DNA from: Rhynchopus euleeides | Taxonomy: Eukaryota > Euglenozoa > Diplonemea > Diplonemida > Diplonemidae | DNA: 64,000 bases | Assembly: GCA_963210315.1 (NCBI GenBank) | Contig: OY723255.1 | Span: 1,612,001 to 1,676,000, forward strand | Direction of reading: 5' to 3' | In this document: positions 53,172 through 64,000 of the stretch, one piece after another | Numbering within the stretch: the stretch's first letter is position 1 | Layout of the letters: every line of letters starts with the position of its first letter | Translations under genes and position numbers: made by a program | The notes under the pieces: model-generated | Databases searched by the model: none | What the model was told of the DNA's origin: nothing | What the model saw: the letters and a program-made list of their open reading frames with translations, nothing else

Positions 53172-55460
53172 GCCCTGAGCTCCCGGAACATGAGAAGACC
53201 ATCAGCTGTTTGCCGGCGATTCCACAACGCCGGAAGCTGACCACACGAGAAGATCATGAGCTGGTCGCCCCCCGACTCCACAGTGAGCCCTGAGCACCCG
53301 GAGCTGGTCGCATTAGATGCAGACCTCTGCATCACTCGCTGTTGCGCCTGCGACGCCAGCGGGTCCTGAGCTCCAGGAGCACCCGCGCGCAAACATTCGC
53401 TCGGTGACTCCATAGTGATCCATGAACACCAGAAGCTGCTCGTAGGAGAAGAAGTCCTCGGCACTAGCTGTCCGTCCTGCGACCCCACAGTCGAGCGGGA
53501 GAGACTTGGGTTTCCTGAGCTCCAGGAGCAGGGGATAAGATAGGTCTGGTTTTCCGGTTTTCAAAACCAGGGTTTCCCGGTTCCCGGTTTTCTGGAAAAA
53601 AAAAAAAAAGGTCGGTCTCATTTTTGGCGGGTTTTTTTGTGACTTTGGGACAGTAGAACAGTCAGAAAAAACGCCATAAAAAAATAGAAAGTGACCCCAT
53701 CGTGATCCGCACAGAGCTCAAATAGTCCAAAGAAGGCAGAGAAGCGGAGAAGAAAAATGGACCTAGCGGGTGGCCCGGTGGGTGGTGATGCCCTCGTCAT
53801 GCAGGTCTCTTCTGTTTTGAAGGTGCACACATGGTGGACTCCAGCCACCCTAGCGAGTGTCTAAGAGGGGTCTAAGACTGCAGTCTGTACTGAAGACGGG
53901 AGTCTATTTTCCAGCTAATTTACGCTAAGACTCCCGCTGGTTGAGATTCATGGGAGACACACGGTGTACTCCAGCGGAGGTAGGGTAACCTCCGCTGGAG
54001 TTCACCGTGTCGTCTGCCTCTGTGCAGCGTCACTCGGTGCCATCGAATACATGGCGACAGCCCACCAACTCGAGACAGATCTGCTTGTCTGGAGGGCTGA
54101 GACGAGAACACGAACGAATTTCAAGCAGTCTTGAAGGTCGCCAAGCCTATTGGGGGCAACTAACAGATGAGATTTGTTTGTTGCCTGTCGTCACAGCTAG
54201 CCCATCTCCTCGATAACGGAATGTGTGCAGAGATCTCGTGGACCCTTTGGCCATTCTGTCGTGCACCCACTCCACCCACAACGCACACCTGTCACGAGTG
54301 GTCGCTCCCCCGTCCTCCTCCACCCTGAAGGTTGAACCCTCAAGGACCAGTGATCTCCTGCTGGCCGGGCTGCGATCAGCGAAGCCTTCCTACTTACAAG
54401 CGAATCCAGACTGTAGGGAACAGATGTTCACTACCGTGGCCTCCGGCGGCTGGGGGGCTCCGCCCCCCAGACCCCCCTGCGTAAAAAAATTACACCAGAC
54501 CGGTTTTTTGGCCGAGAGTCCAAACTTTCAAAGCAGCTGCTGCGCCTGCCCCACCAAGCAGCCTCAGTACGACAGGACGCGCGCAGGCACCGGGCCCTCT
54601 CAGATTCTGGGAGGGTTTGCGCGGGTCGCGCGCGCCGAAGGCGCGCGCGAAAAATTTTCAAAACCAGAAAAACCGGAAAACGGCGCCAGAAAAAAAGTCT
54701 ATCTTATACCCTGTCCAGGAGGAAAAAAAAAAAAAAAAAAAAAAGGAGTCGCACGATAAGACCTCCACGGGCCGCTTTTCTCCGATGCCACAGCCGAGCC
54801 CGAGCTCCAGGAGCATCCGCGCATCTGGCCGTTCTTTGCGACTCATGTCTTGCTCTCCTCTTGATCAGACACCGACCAGCGGCAGTTCTGTCTTGAGGTT
54901 TATGGACCGAATAGACACTTGTCTCTGCTCTCGAATAGACACTCGCTCTGCTCTCCTCTTGACCAGACACCGATCAGCGGCAGTTCTGTCTTGAGGTTCT
55001 ATCACTCTGTCCCGACTACGCACACTTCACGCTCGTCGCTCTCTACGTCTTCACCGTATTCCAAGGATCACCGACCAGCGGCAGTCCTGTCTTAGAACAC
55101 TCTCTCGCACCTCGTACCGATGATGTTGTCTGATGATGACTCCGGAGTGGTGTGTCACGTCGGCGACTACGATTCAACCAAATATAGTTTGCGTTGACGC
55201 TTCCACCACCCTAGAGCCACAGCTGAGCCGTGAGTAACCATCCCACACACAACTAGTCGTTAGGTCATCTGGAGCTCATCGCATGAGAGGAACCCCCGTT
55301 CTACCGGCCATCCAGCTGACCCGAGGGCAACCCCATGAGCAGAAGACCTCATACGCAACTGGGCGTTCTTTCCGTACAACTCTACAGCTGACCCGTGAGC
55401 TCCGGGAGGGACCTTCCGCACAGTAGCCGCTTCCTGCGATTCCGCAGCCGAACCTGTGCT
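53160..55460. other. Degenerate minisatellite-like region, no gene seen
   Basis: Spaced copies of (T)CCACAG(T/C)(G/C)AGCCCTGAGCTCC and AGGAGCA(T/C)CC occur at about 53160-53520, 54787-54830 and 55206-55460. A separate ~93-bp unit, GACCAGACACCGA(C/T)CAGC followed by GGCAGTTCTGTCTTGAGG, recurs at 54868, 54961 and (partly) 55070. CCGGTTTT words cluster at 53545-53600. Confidence 0.55.
54420..54480 (-). repeat. HP hairpin repeat, copy 9
   Basis: CAGATGTTCACTACCGTGGC, CTCCGGCGGCTGGGGGGCTC and CGCCCCCCAGACCCCCC in order: a full minus-strand copy. Confidence 0.85.
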
Positions 55461-55984
55461 GTAAGCCTCCTTCGCCTACTACTATTCTCCCAGCCCCAGG
55501 AAGGGTAAAGATGAGCCTGTGGGGTTGGTCAGGGACTGGTTTTCGTCTTGGGAAGGGTCCCGTTGGGAAGAGTATCCGATTTGCTTGACCGCACGACCGT
55601 TGGGTGAAGGAGAAGTCGTACGGTACACTTCCTGTTCCTGGACGGATCGGGGTTGGAGTCGCGAGATGGCCGCCCGTCGTACGGCTCAAATTTCAGCGGC
55701 CGGATAGGATTTTCAGCCATTCTGGTGAGGCCATCCCAAAGTCGCATCCCACCGGCCGATATACCCACGTTCCGAATCCCGACCCAGGGGTATCCAAGCT
55801 TCGGTAAGGCTTCGGTGGGATTGAAGACCACTGCAAGCCTGAAGCTGAATGGCTGAACCTCGCTGTGCCCAGATCCCCTCCTGCAGCCAGGTAATGGGCT
55901 TGTCGCGGTGCAGCAACAGTTCGTTGGTGGTGGTGAGGGGGTGCCGGCTTGGGCCGTGGCGAAAGAGATGCTCTCTTGGTGGGG

Positions 55985-56915
55985 TGTGACCCGGTGCTGC
56001 AGGCAGGGTACGCGTACTGGTCTGTGTCCGGGCTGCTGTGGTCATCGACAAGGCTGTGTGGTGTCCGAAGGAGGTGGATGGTGGTTTCCCTCCCAGCTGG
56101 ACCATCTGTGGATATGGCCTTCGCGTCTCTCCAATCCTGGGCTCAGGTGTCTCCAGATGATCATCACCCCTTGCCTTGCTGTAGGTCGGTGAGGATGGCG
56201 CCCGAGCTCCGCCTTGTAGATGGCGCAGCGGAGTCGTGCAGGTCAGGCAGGCTCCTTGAGGCCTCCGAAGTGATGTGCGCGCGCCACCTCGTGGTTCCTG
56301 GTAGAGTCGCAGACAGGTCCGTGCGCACGGTGGGAGCGTTCGTATCGTCCGTTCCGTGCCAGGTCCTGTAGAATACCTTTGGTTGACTCTCTCGGGTTCA
56401 AACACCCTTCAAGGTCCTTCGCTACGTCACCACTGGTCCTCAGTCAGAGGGGAAGAACGGCGTCCCTGACTTTTTTCACTGCTCACAGGAGCGAAGGCCA
56501 AGTCCAACATAAGTGGTAGCCTTGAAGAGAAGGCTTCTGATATCTCCAAGCATTGCACCGAAGACACACCTGCCCACCAGGTTCTTCCCGTCAGTCGAAC
56601 AGTCTTTCTTGTTCATGTTCTGGGCAGGGCGCTCCCCCTCGGTTACCCCGAAGCCTGCTTCAACTAGGCTAGCCCAACATCTTCCTCAGTGTTCTCAGGG
56701 GTGTCCTCAGTAGCTGAGTCCCTACGGCAAGGCAGCGTACCATGAGTACGGTCCTTTGCGAACCCGACGATGCAAACAGGCGGTACTAGTGGTTGCATAC
56801 CACCGCAAGTATGACCCTGTTGCTGCGGAGTCATGTTTTCCATGAAGTGGGGTGGGTGGCGACAGGGTGTAAGCCACGAGGGGAGAGGCATGTGGAACGG
56901 CCACTGCCCAGTCCC
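55985..56915 (+). repeat. Dispersed repeat R3, second copy
   Basis: Inverse of 13098-14012. It supplies most of the open frame upstream of receptor gene 2 (56833-57162), so that extension is not part of the protein. Confidence 0.85.
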
Positions 56916-56961
56916 CAGTATACTTACCTATCACCCCCACCCCCCGCCGACGGACCCAACA

Positions 56962-57085
56962 ACGCAGAAAGCCGAAAAAATCGCAAAAAGTCGGAAAAAA
57001 TCGCAAAAAATCGCAGCGATTTTTTGCGATTTTTTGCGATTTTTTGCGACTTTTTGCGATTTTTTGCGAATCGGATTGAGATCGC
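56962..57085. repeat. AATCGC/GCGATT word array
   Basis: AAAATCGCAAAAA words on the left and TTTTTGCGATTTT words on the right meet at GCAGCGATTT near 57012-57020, giving a long hairpin. The related array at 51598-51680 also lies next to GGCTGATCCGGCCTTGGGGA. Confidence 0.85.
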
Positions 57086-57162
57086 GAGATTTTTTGTGTT
57101 TTCCCCAAGGCCGGATCAGCCCAGACTGTAAGTTAAAATCATTGCACCCACCACAGGGCATC

Positions 57163-60100
57163 ATGTGGCTTGCAGCTGCCTGCCTTCTGTCCAGCCTTGC
57201 TGGTGAACCGCAGTGCTCGACCCTCCCTGAGTCATGCGTAATCGACGTGTCCGACGGGCTCTTTGCGAATGCCTGGAATAGCCTGCGGTTGAATGGCCAG
57301 GTTGATCAGCCATCGATGGTGGAGAGAGAGCGTGACGCTTTGTGCTCACTGAACAGCTGGGTGACAGCGGAGCAGTGCCACGAGCGGTGCAACTTCCGTC
57401 TGGAGATTACGCAGCCTGCCGACCTGCGGCTGACGGTGTGCCTCGTCGACAACAACTACCCGCCCTACGCACCCGACGCACACATCGACCTGCACCACCC
57501 GCTGAACGGTGTGGAGCACGACATCGTGAACATCAGCGCGAGCGCCTCGTCATGTTCGCTGAGTGGGAATGCAAATGTGTCGGGGAAGATAGCGCTGCAG
57601 GGCTCGACGTGCTACGACTCTTCCGTGGCACGCACAGCCCGAGCAGGCGGTGCGGTCATGTCGATCAAGACGAGTTCATACAAATACAACCGTGTGAAGC
57701 AGACGTTCTCATCCTGGGGCAGCGGGTGGGGGCTGGATAGCTTCCCGTCCGCGGTGATGCCGCGGCACCACAGCCTGCTGCTGTGGGAGGCGCTGGAGCG
57801 TGGCGCCGCCGTGCGTGGGAGGGTTGTGCTCAGCTGCGACGCGTTGCCGCAGCTCAGCGCCACGAGTGCGGCAGACCTCGGGGACGGGTGCCCGTCCCCA
57901 CGCATGGCGGGTATGTGCAACGAGATGCTCCTGCCGCAGGATCGACTGTGCTCGCGGTGCCCGCTGGAGCTGCGTGTTGCGGGGGTGGCGGTGTGCCTGT
58001 GGGGCAACACGCTGCTACCGCGCAAGGCGGAGACGCTGCTGCAGAACACGGCGCAGCTCCCTCTGGCGACAGCAGCAGGCGAGGTCGTCGTCGCCTCCGA
58101 CCTGCCTGACAACGGGTGCAGCGCCAGCGACTACACACAGCTTTCCGGGAAGATCGTGGTGGTGCAGGAGACCCGGTCGTGCCTCCCCTTCACACAGGTG
58201 CGCATGGCACAGGCACAGGGCGTGCGTGCAGTCCTCATGGCACCGCGGACAGAGCATACCTTCATCACCGCTGTGGAGGGGCCTTCGCTAGGCGTGTCGA
58301 TCCCTGTCCACGCAATGGACTACGCCAACTACACCGCACTGAAGGCAGCTTCCGAGCAGGCCCAGGTGGTGCCGGGTGTGGGGTCCATGCCGGGCGCAGG
58401 GGAGTTGGCTGTGGGAGGCCCCGTCGCCAGCCGCCACCACCTGGTCTTCGGCACCCTCAAGCCCAAGCTGGGTTCGACGCAAGCCATCGAGACGCTCCCC
58501 ACCTGGGAGTGGAATGCGATGGTGGCGGTGTGCGTCGTGCTGATCGCGGTTGAAGTGCTTCTGCTGGCGCTGCTGTTCGCCCACCAGCACACACACACGG
58601 CGCAGCTGCCTGAGGAGAGAGGGTCCTCTGGTGTGTCTGTGCCGCTGGGGCTGGCCAGCATGGGGCTGAGCCTGTCGCTGCTGGTCATCGTGGCGGTGGT
58701 CGCGTTTATTCTGACGTCTGCTGCAGGGCAGGAGTCCACAGATACGGCTGTGCAGGACGGGCGGGCCGCAACCCTTGCAACGTACGCCAATGCTGTGCAG
58801 AATGCCGAAGACCTGAGCATGCAGCTGCGCGGCATGATTGTCGAGCGCTCCCTCGAATCCCTCCGGGTGTTTGTGGAAAGGATGAAGCAGAGCGTCTCTG
58901 CGTATGCCGTAGTCATGATGGACTTCGACGGCACGTGGGCCAGTTTCTCAGCCGCATATCCGAAGTTCCAAAAGCTCTCAGGTACAGCAGACCGGGGGGG
59001 CCTCCTCACGACAAACGGCTTCTACGCCCGTCCCATGATAAGCAACGATGTCCGCACCGAATCCCAGCGTGGGGACGGTGTGCCGGGGGACGTGATCACC
59101 AACAATACAGGATTTCCGTATGGGTTGGTGTATGGCATGTCGGACTCGGACTGGGAAACGTTTTATTACCCGACAGCGCGCCTCAACTACAGCAACGTGA
59201 TGGGCAATGCCTGGCGAAGCCCCCTGTCGCTGTTCAACAGATCCTCGTCACCAAGTGAGCAAGTGTGGTTTGTATCGCGCCGCACCTCAGACACGTATCC
59301 GATTAACGACCCGCTGCATCACATGATGAGCGTGTTCCTGCCCTTCTTCAACTCCCGTGGGCAGTATTGGGGCTCGCTGGAAGGGACGACTGAGCTGCTT
59401 CAGTTTGGGTTGGTGCTGCAGACCGCCATGGGCACTCTCAGAGACTCGCTGGTATCAGTGGGGAACATGACGGCCCTCATCGTGGATCGCACAGATGGCG
59501 CCGTCCTTGGGGACTCTCGGGGGAACAATGTGTACACCGAAGCCCTGTTCATCTTCCTGAACCCTGTGTGGTTCTACGAGCGGGAGAGGCACGTGAATCA
59601 CCTGCACACGACATCCACCATGCCGTCTGTGCACGTAAAGGCACTTGGGAACTACCTCGATAAGCAGGAGAACGGGTGGGTGGAGCACAACGGGGAGTTC
59701 GACCAGCAGGCCGAGTGGTCGCACCAGCACCTGTACCTCGCAAAGCTGCGTGCTGCCGGCGGGGCGGTGGTGGACGAGAGCGGGGAGGACGTGAAGGCGG
59801 AGTCGCGCGGGGGTAGGTGCGGCACGTGCACAGTGATGGACAGCAATCTTGGGCGTGAGGTGTTTGTGTTCGACGGTGACAACGTGCTGCACATCTACAA
59901 CAACCTGACCGTGGGTGCGTCTGCCGTGGCAAAGACACGCACAAGCCCTGTGGGGCAGGCGTGGGCCAGCGACCTGCCCGAGTACGCCGAGTCGATTGTG
60001 ATGTCGGACGGGACAGAGTGTGTGGCACGCCGCCCGCCTGGCGGTGGTGCACTGGGGTGTTACGTGCGCCCTGCCTTCACACTCAAGAGGCACTACACCA

Positions 60101-61991
60101 TCAGCATGCGTGTGCGGCCCGACGACGTGGCGGTGAACCGGCAGGTGCGTGGGGCGCAGCTGTTCTCCCAGACCTTCGAGGGCGAGACGAACGTGCGTGT
60201 GTTTGCTGACGGGGAGATGAGCGTCAACGTGCTGGGCAGAGGCTGCCGTGTGAGGGGGGTGCCTGGCGGGCTGCCTGTGGGCAAGTGGTCCACGGTCACT
60301 GTTGTCACGACCCGTATCTCCGTTGCATTCGCCTGCACTGTGTACATCGACGGGCGCCACCACGCCACTTCCTTCTACAGCCGCCACACCGTTGCTGTCC
60401 TGCAGCGAGGCCCCTACTATGCTGGGCGGCACTTCCACGGGCGCATGGACAACCTCATGCTGTTCAGGGAGACGCTGACGGCTACAGAGGTGATGTCACT
60501 GCACACTGCCGGCAAGCTTGTGCGTGACGTGCCGAGCAAGCCTTGGTTTGTGGCGACAAAGGCAATGTCGTCAGTGAAGGGGCAGTCTGGCACAGAGTGG
60601 AGTGTGGTGACGGCGGTGCCACGCGAGGACATCATGCGGCAGGTGGACGACAACAACCGTGTGACGATAAACAACCTTGCGGTGCAGGAGGACAACACGA
60701 ACAAGAAGCTGGAACGGAGGACAAACGAGACGGTGCTGGTGATTGTTGTGATCGCACTCTTCTCTGTGGGCGTGTTCCTCGTCTTCAACAGCATGCTGAC
60801 ACGCCCCTTCGCACGCTACGCGGTGCTGATGACGGAGGCGGCGGTGATGAAGGTTGATGAGATGCCTGAGGGCGAGTCCTTCATCCGTGAGCTGCGTGCC
60901 ATGAACCGTGCCATGCGCCTCATGCTGTCCAACCTGAAGGAGTACAAGAGCTACATGCCGCTGAGCCTGCAGCTCGCAGGCCAGACGGAGGATGAATATG
61001 AAGACGACACAGAGCAAGCGCTGAGCGCGAGTCTCTCCAATTCGCGGAACACCCTGCACACCTCGCTGTCAACCTCCTTCAGATCCGTGTCCTCCGTCGG
61101 GGGACACGCATCCATGCACCAGGGCTTGATGTGCGCACTTACCAAGAAGCGCTTCTCGTTGGTGGTGCTGAACCTGAAGGAATGGCACAATACGGCGGCA
61201 ACGCTATCTGACATGGGCATCGTGGACCTGCATGGGTCTGTGCTGCACTGTGTGCTGGCGGTGTTCAACTCCAACAAGGGCATCAGCGAGGTCTTCTCTG
61301 GCGACCGCTTTGCCAGCACCTTCAACGCCGCCAAGGTCAGCACAAGCCACCGCGTGTGTGCCGCGTCCTCTGCCTATCACGCGACAACCGCCATCGACAA
61401 GCTGATCAGCGATTCTGAACACTCCATCAGCCTCAGCACATCTGCCTCTGCTGTCAGCGGAGAAGGGCGTGTCGGCAACATGGGTAACGACCTGATGAAG
61501 CGCTTCACCTGTGTGTCGCCCGTGATGACGTGGGGCTACGCGCTGGAGCGCTTCTGCGGGAGCCTCGGCACGAGGGTGATGGCAGATGCATCTATCTACG
61601 AGGAGGCGAGTCACTCGTTCCGCATCATGATTGCGGATGCAGTCGAATTTCCGAAGCGGCACCTGGCACCCATCAATGTTGCCCTCGTCCTGGGCATCAC
61701 GTCTGCCGCTGTGGACGAGTGGATGTACGAGCTGGAGGAGGCGGCGAAGAGCGACCCTTTCCGTGAGTGGAACGAATGGGCACTGCGTGCGTTCCTGGGT
61801 ACCTTTGATGTATGTTGATGGGTGTTGTGACACGGCCTGCCAGTGCATACACCCACATCCAACCACAGAACGAAAAGCTGAAGGAATTCGCAAACAAGAG
61901 CTACCTCACGGTGCATACCAGTGTGTTCGATAAGATGCGCTATGCGGCAGCGATGGACGAATATGTGCCAGCTCGTATTGCCTTCCATTGA
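57163..61991 (+). CDS. Large receptor with PA, LamG, HAMP-like and degenerate cyclase domains
   Basis: 1589 residues if the 59-bp intron (61810-61868) is removed. ATG 57163 starts a signal peptide (MWLAAACLLSSLAGEPQC); the open frame upstream is repeat sequence. Two protease-associated-like segments follow: SGKIALQGSTC to ARAGGA (about 139-170), and SGKIVVVQETRSCLPFTQV to SIPVHAMDY (about 327-395). Membrane helices lie at about 451-475 and 499-522. A Cache-like sensor region follows (PLHHMMSVFLPFFNSRGQYW), interrupted at about 940-1120 by a LamG-like domain (FHGRMDNLMLFRETLTATEV), then VVTAVPREDIMRQ. A third helix is at 1189-1212, then a HAMP-like linker with YKSYMP. The cyclase-like domain is at about 1325-1540. 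It reads VVLNLKEW where F.DI.GF is expected (Asp lost), EVFSGDRFA keeps the second Asp, and GRVGNMG follows. Probably a surface receptor or pseudo-cyclase. Confidence 0.8.
61810..61868 (+). other. Spliceosomal intron, 59 bp, phase 0
   Basis: GTATGT at 61810 and CCACAG ending at 61868. Without splicing the frame stops at 61816-61818 after FDVC. With splicing, AFLGTFD joins NEKLKEFANKSYLTVHTSVF and runs 40 codons to TGA at 61989, with a typical charged-hydrophobic pattern. GTATGT is a strong donor. A possible branch sequence is TTGTGAC near 61825. Confidence 0.7.
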
Positions 61992-62000
61992 TTACCGATT

Positions 62001-62115
62001 AAGGGGGTCTTTGCTGGTCGTTACTCTTCGTCCGCCTTCGTCAGGTTTCACCCAATTCAACAGGAAATGCACCAAAAAATGCACTGACGATCACCCCGTA
62101 GCGAAGACCCCCTAA
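62001..62115. mobile_element. R14 small terminal-inverted-repeat element, copy 2
   Basis: AAGGGGGTCTTTGCT on the left and AGCGAAGACCCCCTAA on the right. The inner TTCAACAGGAAATGCACC is the inverse of the 21653-21758 copy. It begins 10 bp after the receptor gene's stop. Confidence 0.7.
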
Positions 62116-62338
62116 GTCCCTGTGATTTTTGGGGCCCTTCTTGGTGCATCTGCCCCCGAGAAAAAGTTTGACCCCGACATACGCGCATAATCTCCTACTG
62201 GCTTCGGGTGGGCATGCTTCCGTGATTCCCCTCACCTTTTTAGTATTCTGACACTTCTGCCGCAACAATGCGAATCAATGCGCTTCGGGTGGGTATCCTT
62301 CTGCGATTTCCGAGACTCATGTGCGTCCACCTTCTCAC

Positions 62339-62444
62339 GGGGCCTCGCTACCAGTCACACAGCCTGTCACGGCTCGTCAGCCACTGAGGGGGCAGCAGGT
62401 TGCCCCCTCACCTATTCCCAGTCACGCCTTGTAGCGTAGGCCCC
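62339..62444. mobile_element. Diverged R13-like element
   Basis: GGGGCCTCGCTACCAGTCAC at the left edge, AGTCACGCC...GTAGCGTAGGCCCC at the right, and GAGGGGGCAGC/TTGCCCCCTC hairpin in the middle. The edges match R13. Confidence 0.6.
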
Positions 62445-64000
62445 ATGTAATGCCGACGTCCACCCCCGCGCAGCTCACCTTTTGGGTATGTTCTGAAACT
62501 TCCGCTACAACAATGCGAATCAATGCGTACGTTTCTTGCAGCCTTCCTCTTACCCCTCTCTATGACCCCTCCCCGTGTGCACTATGTGGTTGTAGTGCGC
62601 ATGTTAGCCCACTCGTTTGCTTCTTTCCAGGGGCGGACCAGGGGACTTGACCTGGTGGTGCTGCTTTATGTTTTGGGGTTGTGCTGACAATGCAGTAACA
62701 CTTTGCTGTGCAGATCCTGCAGGACATGCCGCACCCGCAGCAGGGCGTGTGGGGTGTTCGCGCGATCGATGAGGGTGAGCCGCCATGCGTCGACATGGGG
62801 GCACCTCCCCATAAAATCCAAATGTTTGCGTTGAGACATTTGAGCCCGATATGGCACAAGCCATGTTCCGTTTGTTTCGCTGGCCCCCGTCCCGCCATGC
62901 CCCATCAGGGCGCGTGGTCAGCGGGCTTGTTCCGTGATATTCTTTGTGTTCCGTGCATTGTGATACCTTTTGTTGGGGTGTTCTCGCGATCGACGAATAC
63001 CCTTCGGCTCTTCTCTTGTTTCCCTTTCAGATTTGCACTAATACACAGTTTTGCATGTCATGATGGAATTACATGTAGCTTCCCTCGTGCGGGATATGAG
63101 TTGGGAGAAGGAAGGGCCTGGACCCTTCTCTTGCCCAGACTGCCGATTCCGGGTAAGAATCATGGAAGGCGAACGAAAGGGCCGGCGAGCATCTTGCCTG
63201 TTTCTCCACCGCAGCCTGTTTAATTGAACCGGTATTGTATCAATTGGTGGCGGTGGAAGAACGGCCCTTTTCTGACGAGCCCTGTCTCCTTCGATGGTGT
63301 GGCGCTGCGGGACCTTTCCCTTCCTGCAGCATTGTTGCTTTTACTCGTTATGAGCGACGAAGCGTAGCAAAGTCGCGAAGTAACGAAGGAAATCGAACGA
63401 CTGACGCTTTTGGATTACCTTCATGCCTACCCCCCCACCAGTTCTCCTCTCCCCTTCCTGATTTGCAGGCGTAAAGTTTCCGCTCGTGGGAGTGTGTTCG
63501 CACCATTCTTCTGGATGGCACTGTGCCTCCCTTCCGCACCCCGTTGCTTGTTATTCTTTCCAGGTGGGGGGGTGTTTTTTTTGTTTATGATATTCGTGAT
63601 CACAACTGGGATGTTCTCGCGATCGGCGAATCCACTTCGTCTCTTTCTCTTCAGCTTTGCACGAATATACAGTCTCGCGCCTAACAGGATCCTTGTCACA
63701 GTGAAGAATATTGTTTGGCAGCGCTTTGGGTCCACCCTGGGAGGCACCTGCCAGGCGTGATCCCCTCCTTTTCATCTTGCCCAACCTTTGCCTTGAGTAT
63801 TGCAGCAGCGGCACAGCAGGCGTGGCAAGGCCAAGAGCGTCGGGCCTGGGGAGCAGTGCGCGCCACAAAGAATGACGAAAATCCACCCCCACCACCCCAA
63901 CCCCCACCCGCTGCGTATGCATCCAGATTCGTACATCCACCTGGGGTGGCCACACCACACTGCCACCCACTCGTCCACAATTTCCCTGCAGCACCCAGGC
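62445..64000. other. Repeat fragments, no gene seen
   Basis: R10 pieces at about 62712-62775, 62972-63045 and 63605-63680 (TTCTCGCGATCG(A/G)CGAAT). An R2 copy at about 63345-63425. A duplication of ACAACAATGCGAATCAATGC (62505, also 62263). C/A-rich low complexity to the window end. Confidence 0.5.

Noticed and set aside
5278..54480. Conserved peptide TTVASGGWGAPPPRPPC as a protein domain
   Set aside because: It recurs only where a frame crosses the hairpin repeat, in any of several frames and on both sides of stops.
56833..57162. 110-codon upstream extension of the receptor gene 2 frame
   Set aside because: It is made of repeat R3 and the AATCGC array. The signal peptide begins at ATG 57163, right after an acceptor-like CAG.
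1..64000. Spliced-leader RNA gene, rRNA operon or telomere repeat
   Set aside because: I looked for known leader sequences of kinetoplastids, diplonemids and euglenids, for conserved rRNA words and for TTAGGG-type arrays, and found none by eye.

Overview
This is a stretch of nuclear DNA from a microbial eukaryote, about 55% GC by eye. It has few genes and many repeats. Three points argue for a eukaryote: one gene has a 59-bp GTATGT...CAG intron that joins two coding segments in frame; a CCCH zinc-finger protein is present; and receptor-like proteins combine Cache-type, LamG and nucleotidyl-cyclase-like domains. The genes are nearly intronless. Both large receptor genes have a CAG|GGC acceptor-like site 6-15 bases before the ATG, and the zinc-finger gene has a treble-clef plus CCCH layout. 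Together these make me think of Euglenozoa (a diplonemid-like protist), but that is an inference, not an identification.

Left half (1-31.7 kb): almost entirely mobile DNA. A chain of nested inverted-repeat elements runs from 5.85 to 19.18 kb. A small palindromic host carries a 5.4-kb element whose ends are TACATGTA word arrays, next to a 1.5-kb element with ~215-bp terminal inverted repeats and its own HTH/coiled-coil ORFs. Then comes a 6.4-kb element whose ends are CGATAAT word arrays, and inside it a 4.8-kb element that encodes an intact 800-residue hAT-like transposase (16078-18480). A second hAT element (27779-31671) ends in CCCGGCCGGG word arrays. It keeps the N-terminal zinc finger and C-terminal dimerisation segment on the minus strand but has lost the catalytic middle.

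Middle (31.7-46 kb): decayed repeats, one probable gene with an in-frame stop (35.2-35.7 kb), the CCCH zinc-finger gene (37042-38058), a 728-bp fold-back element with nearly perfect 218-bp arms (38542-39269), and a 4.6-kb block bounded by identical 243-bp direct repeats that carries 84-bp and 50-bp minisatellites.

Right part (47-62 kb): three plus-strand loci of one receptor family. They are a 964-residue Cache-like/cyclase-like protein (47068-49962), a frameshifted cyclase remnant (52.8-53.2 kb), and a 1589-residue secreted-receptor protein with PA, LamG, HAMP-like and cyclase-like domains (57163-61991, one intron). Both intact copies have lost a catalytic metal-binding Asp, so they may be sensors or pseudo-cyclases. 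Short dispersed repeats fill the rest: a 62-bp hairpin with nine copies, R1 with four copies, R2, R10, and small terminal-inverted-repeat elements. I saw no rRNA operon, no canonical tRNA, no CRISPR array and no prokaryotic gene organisation.
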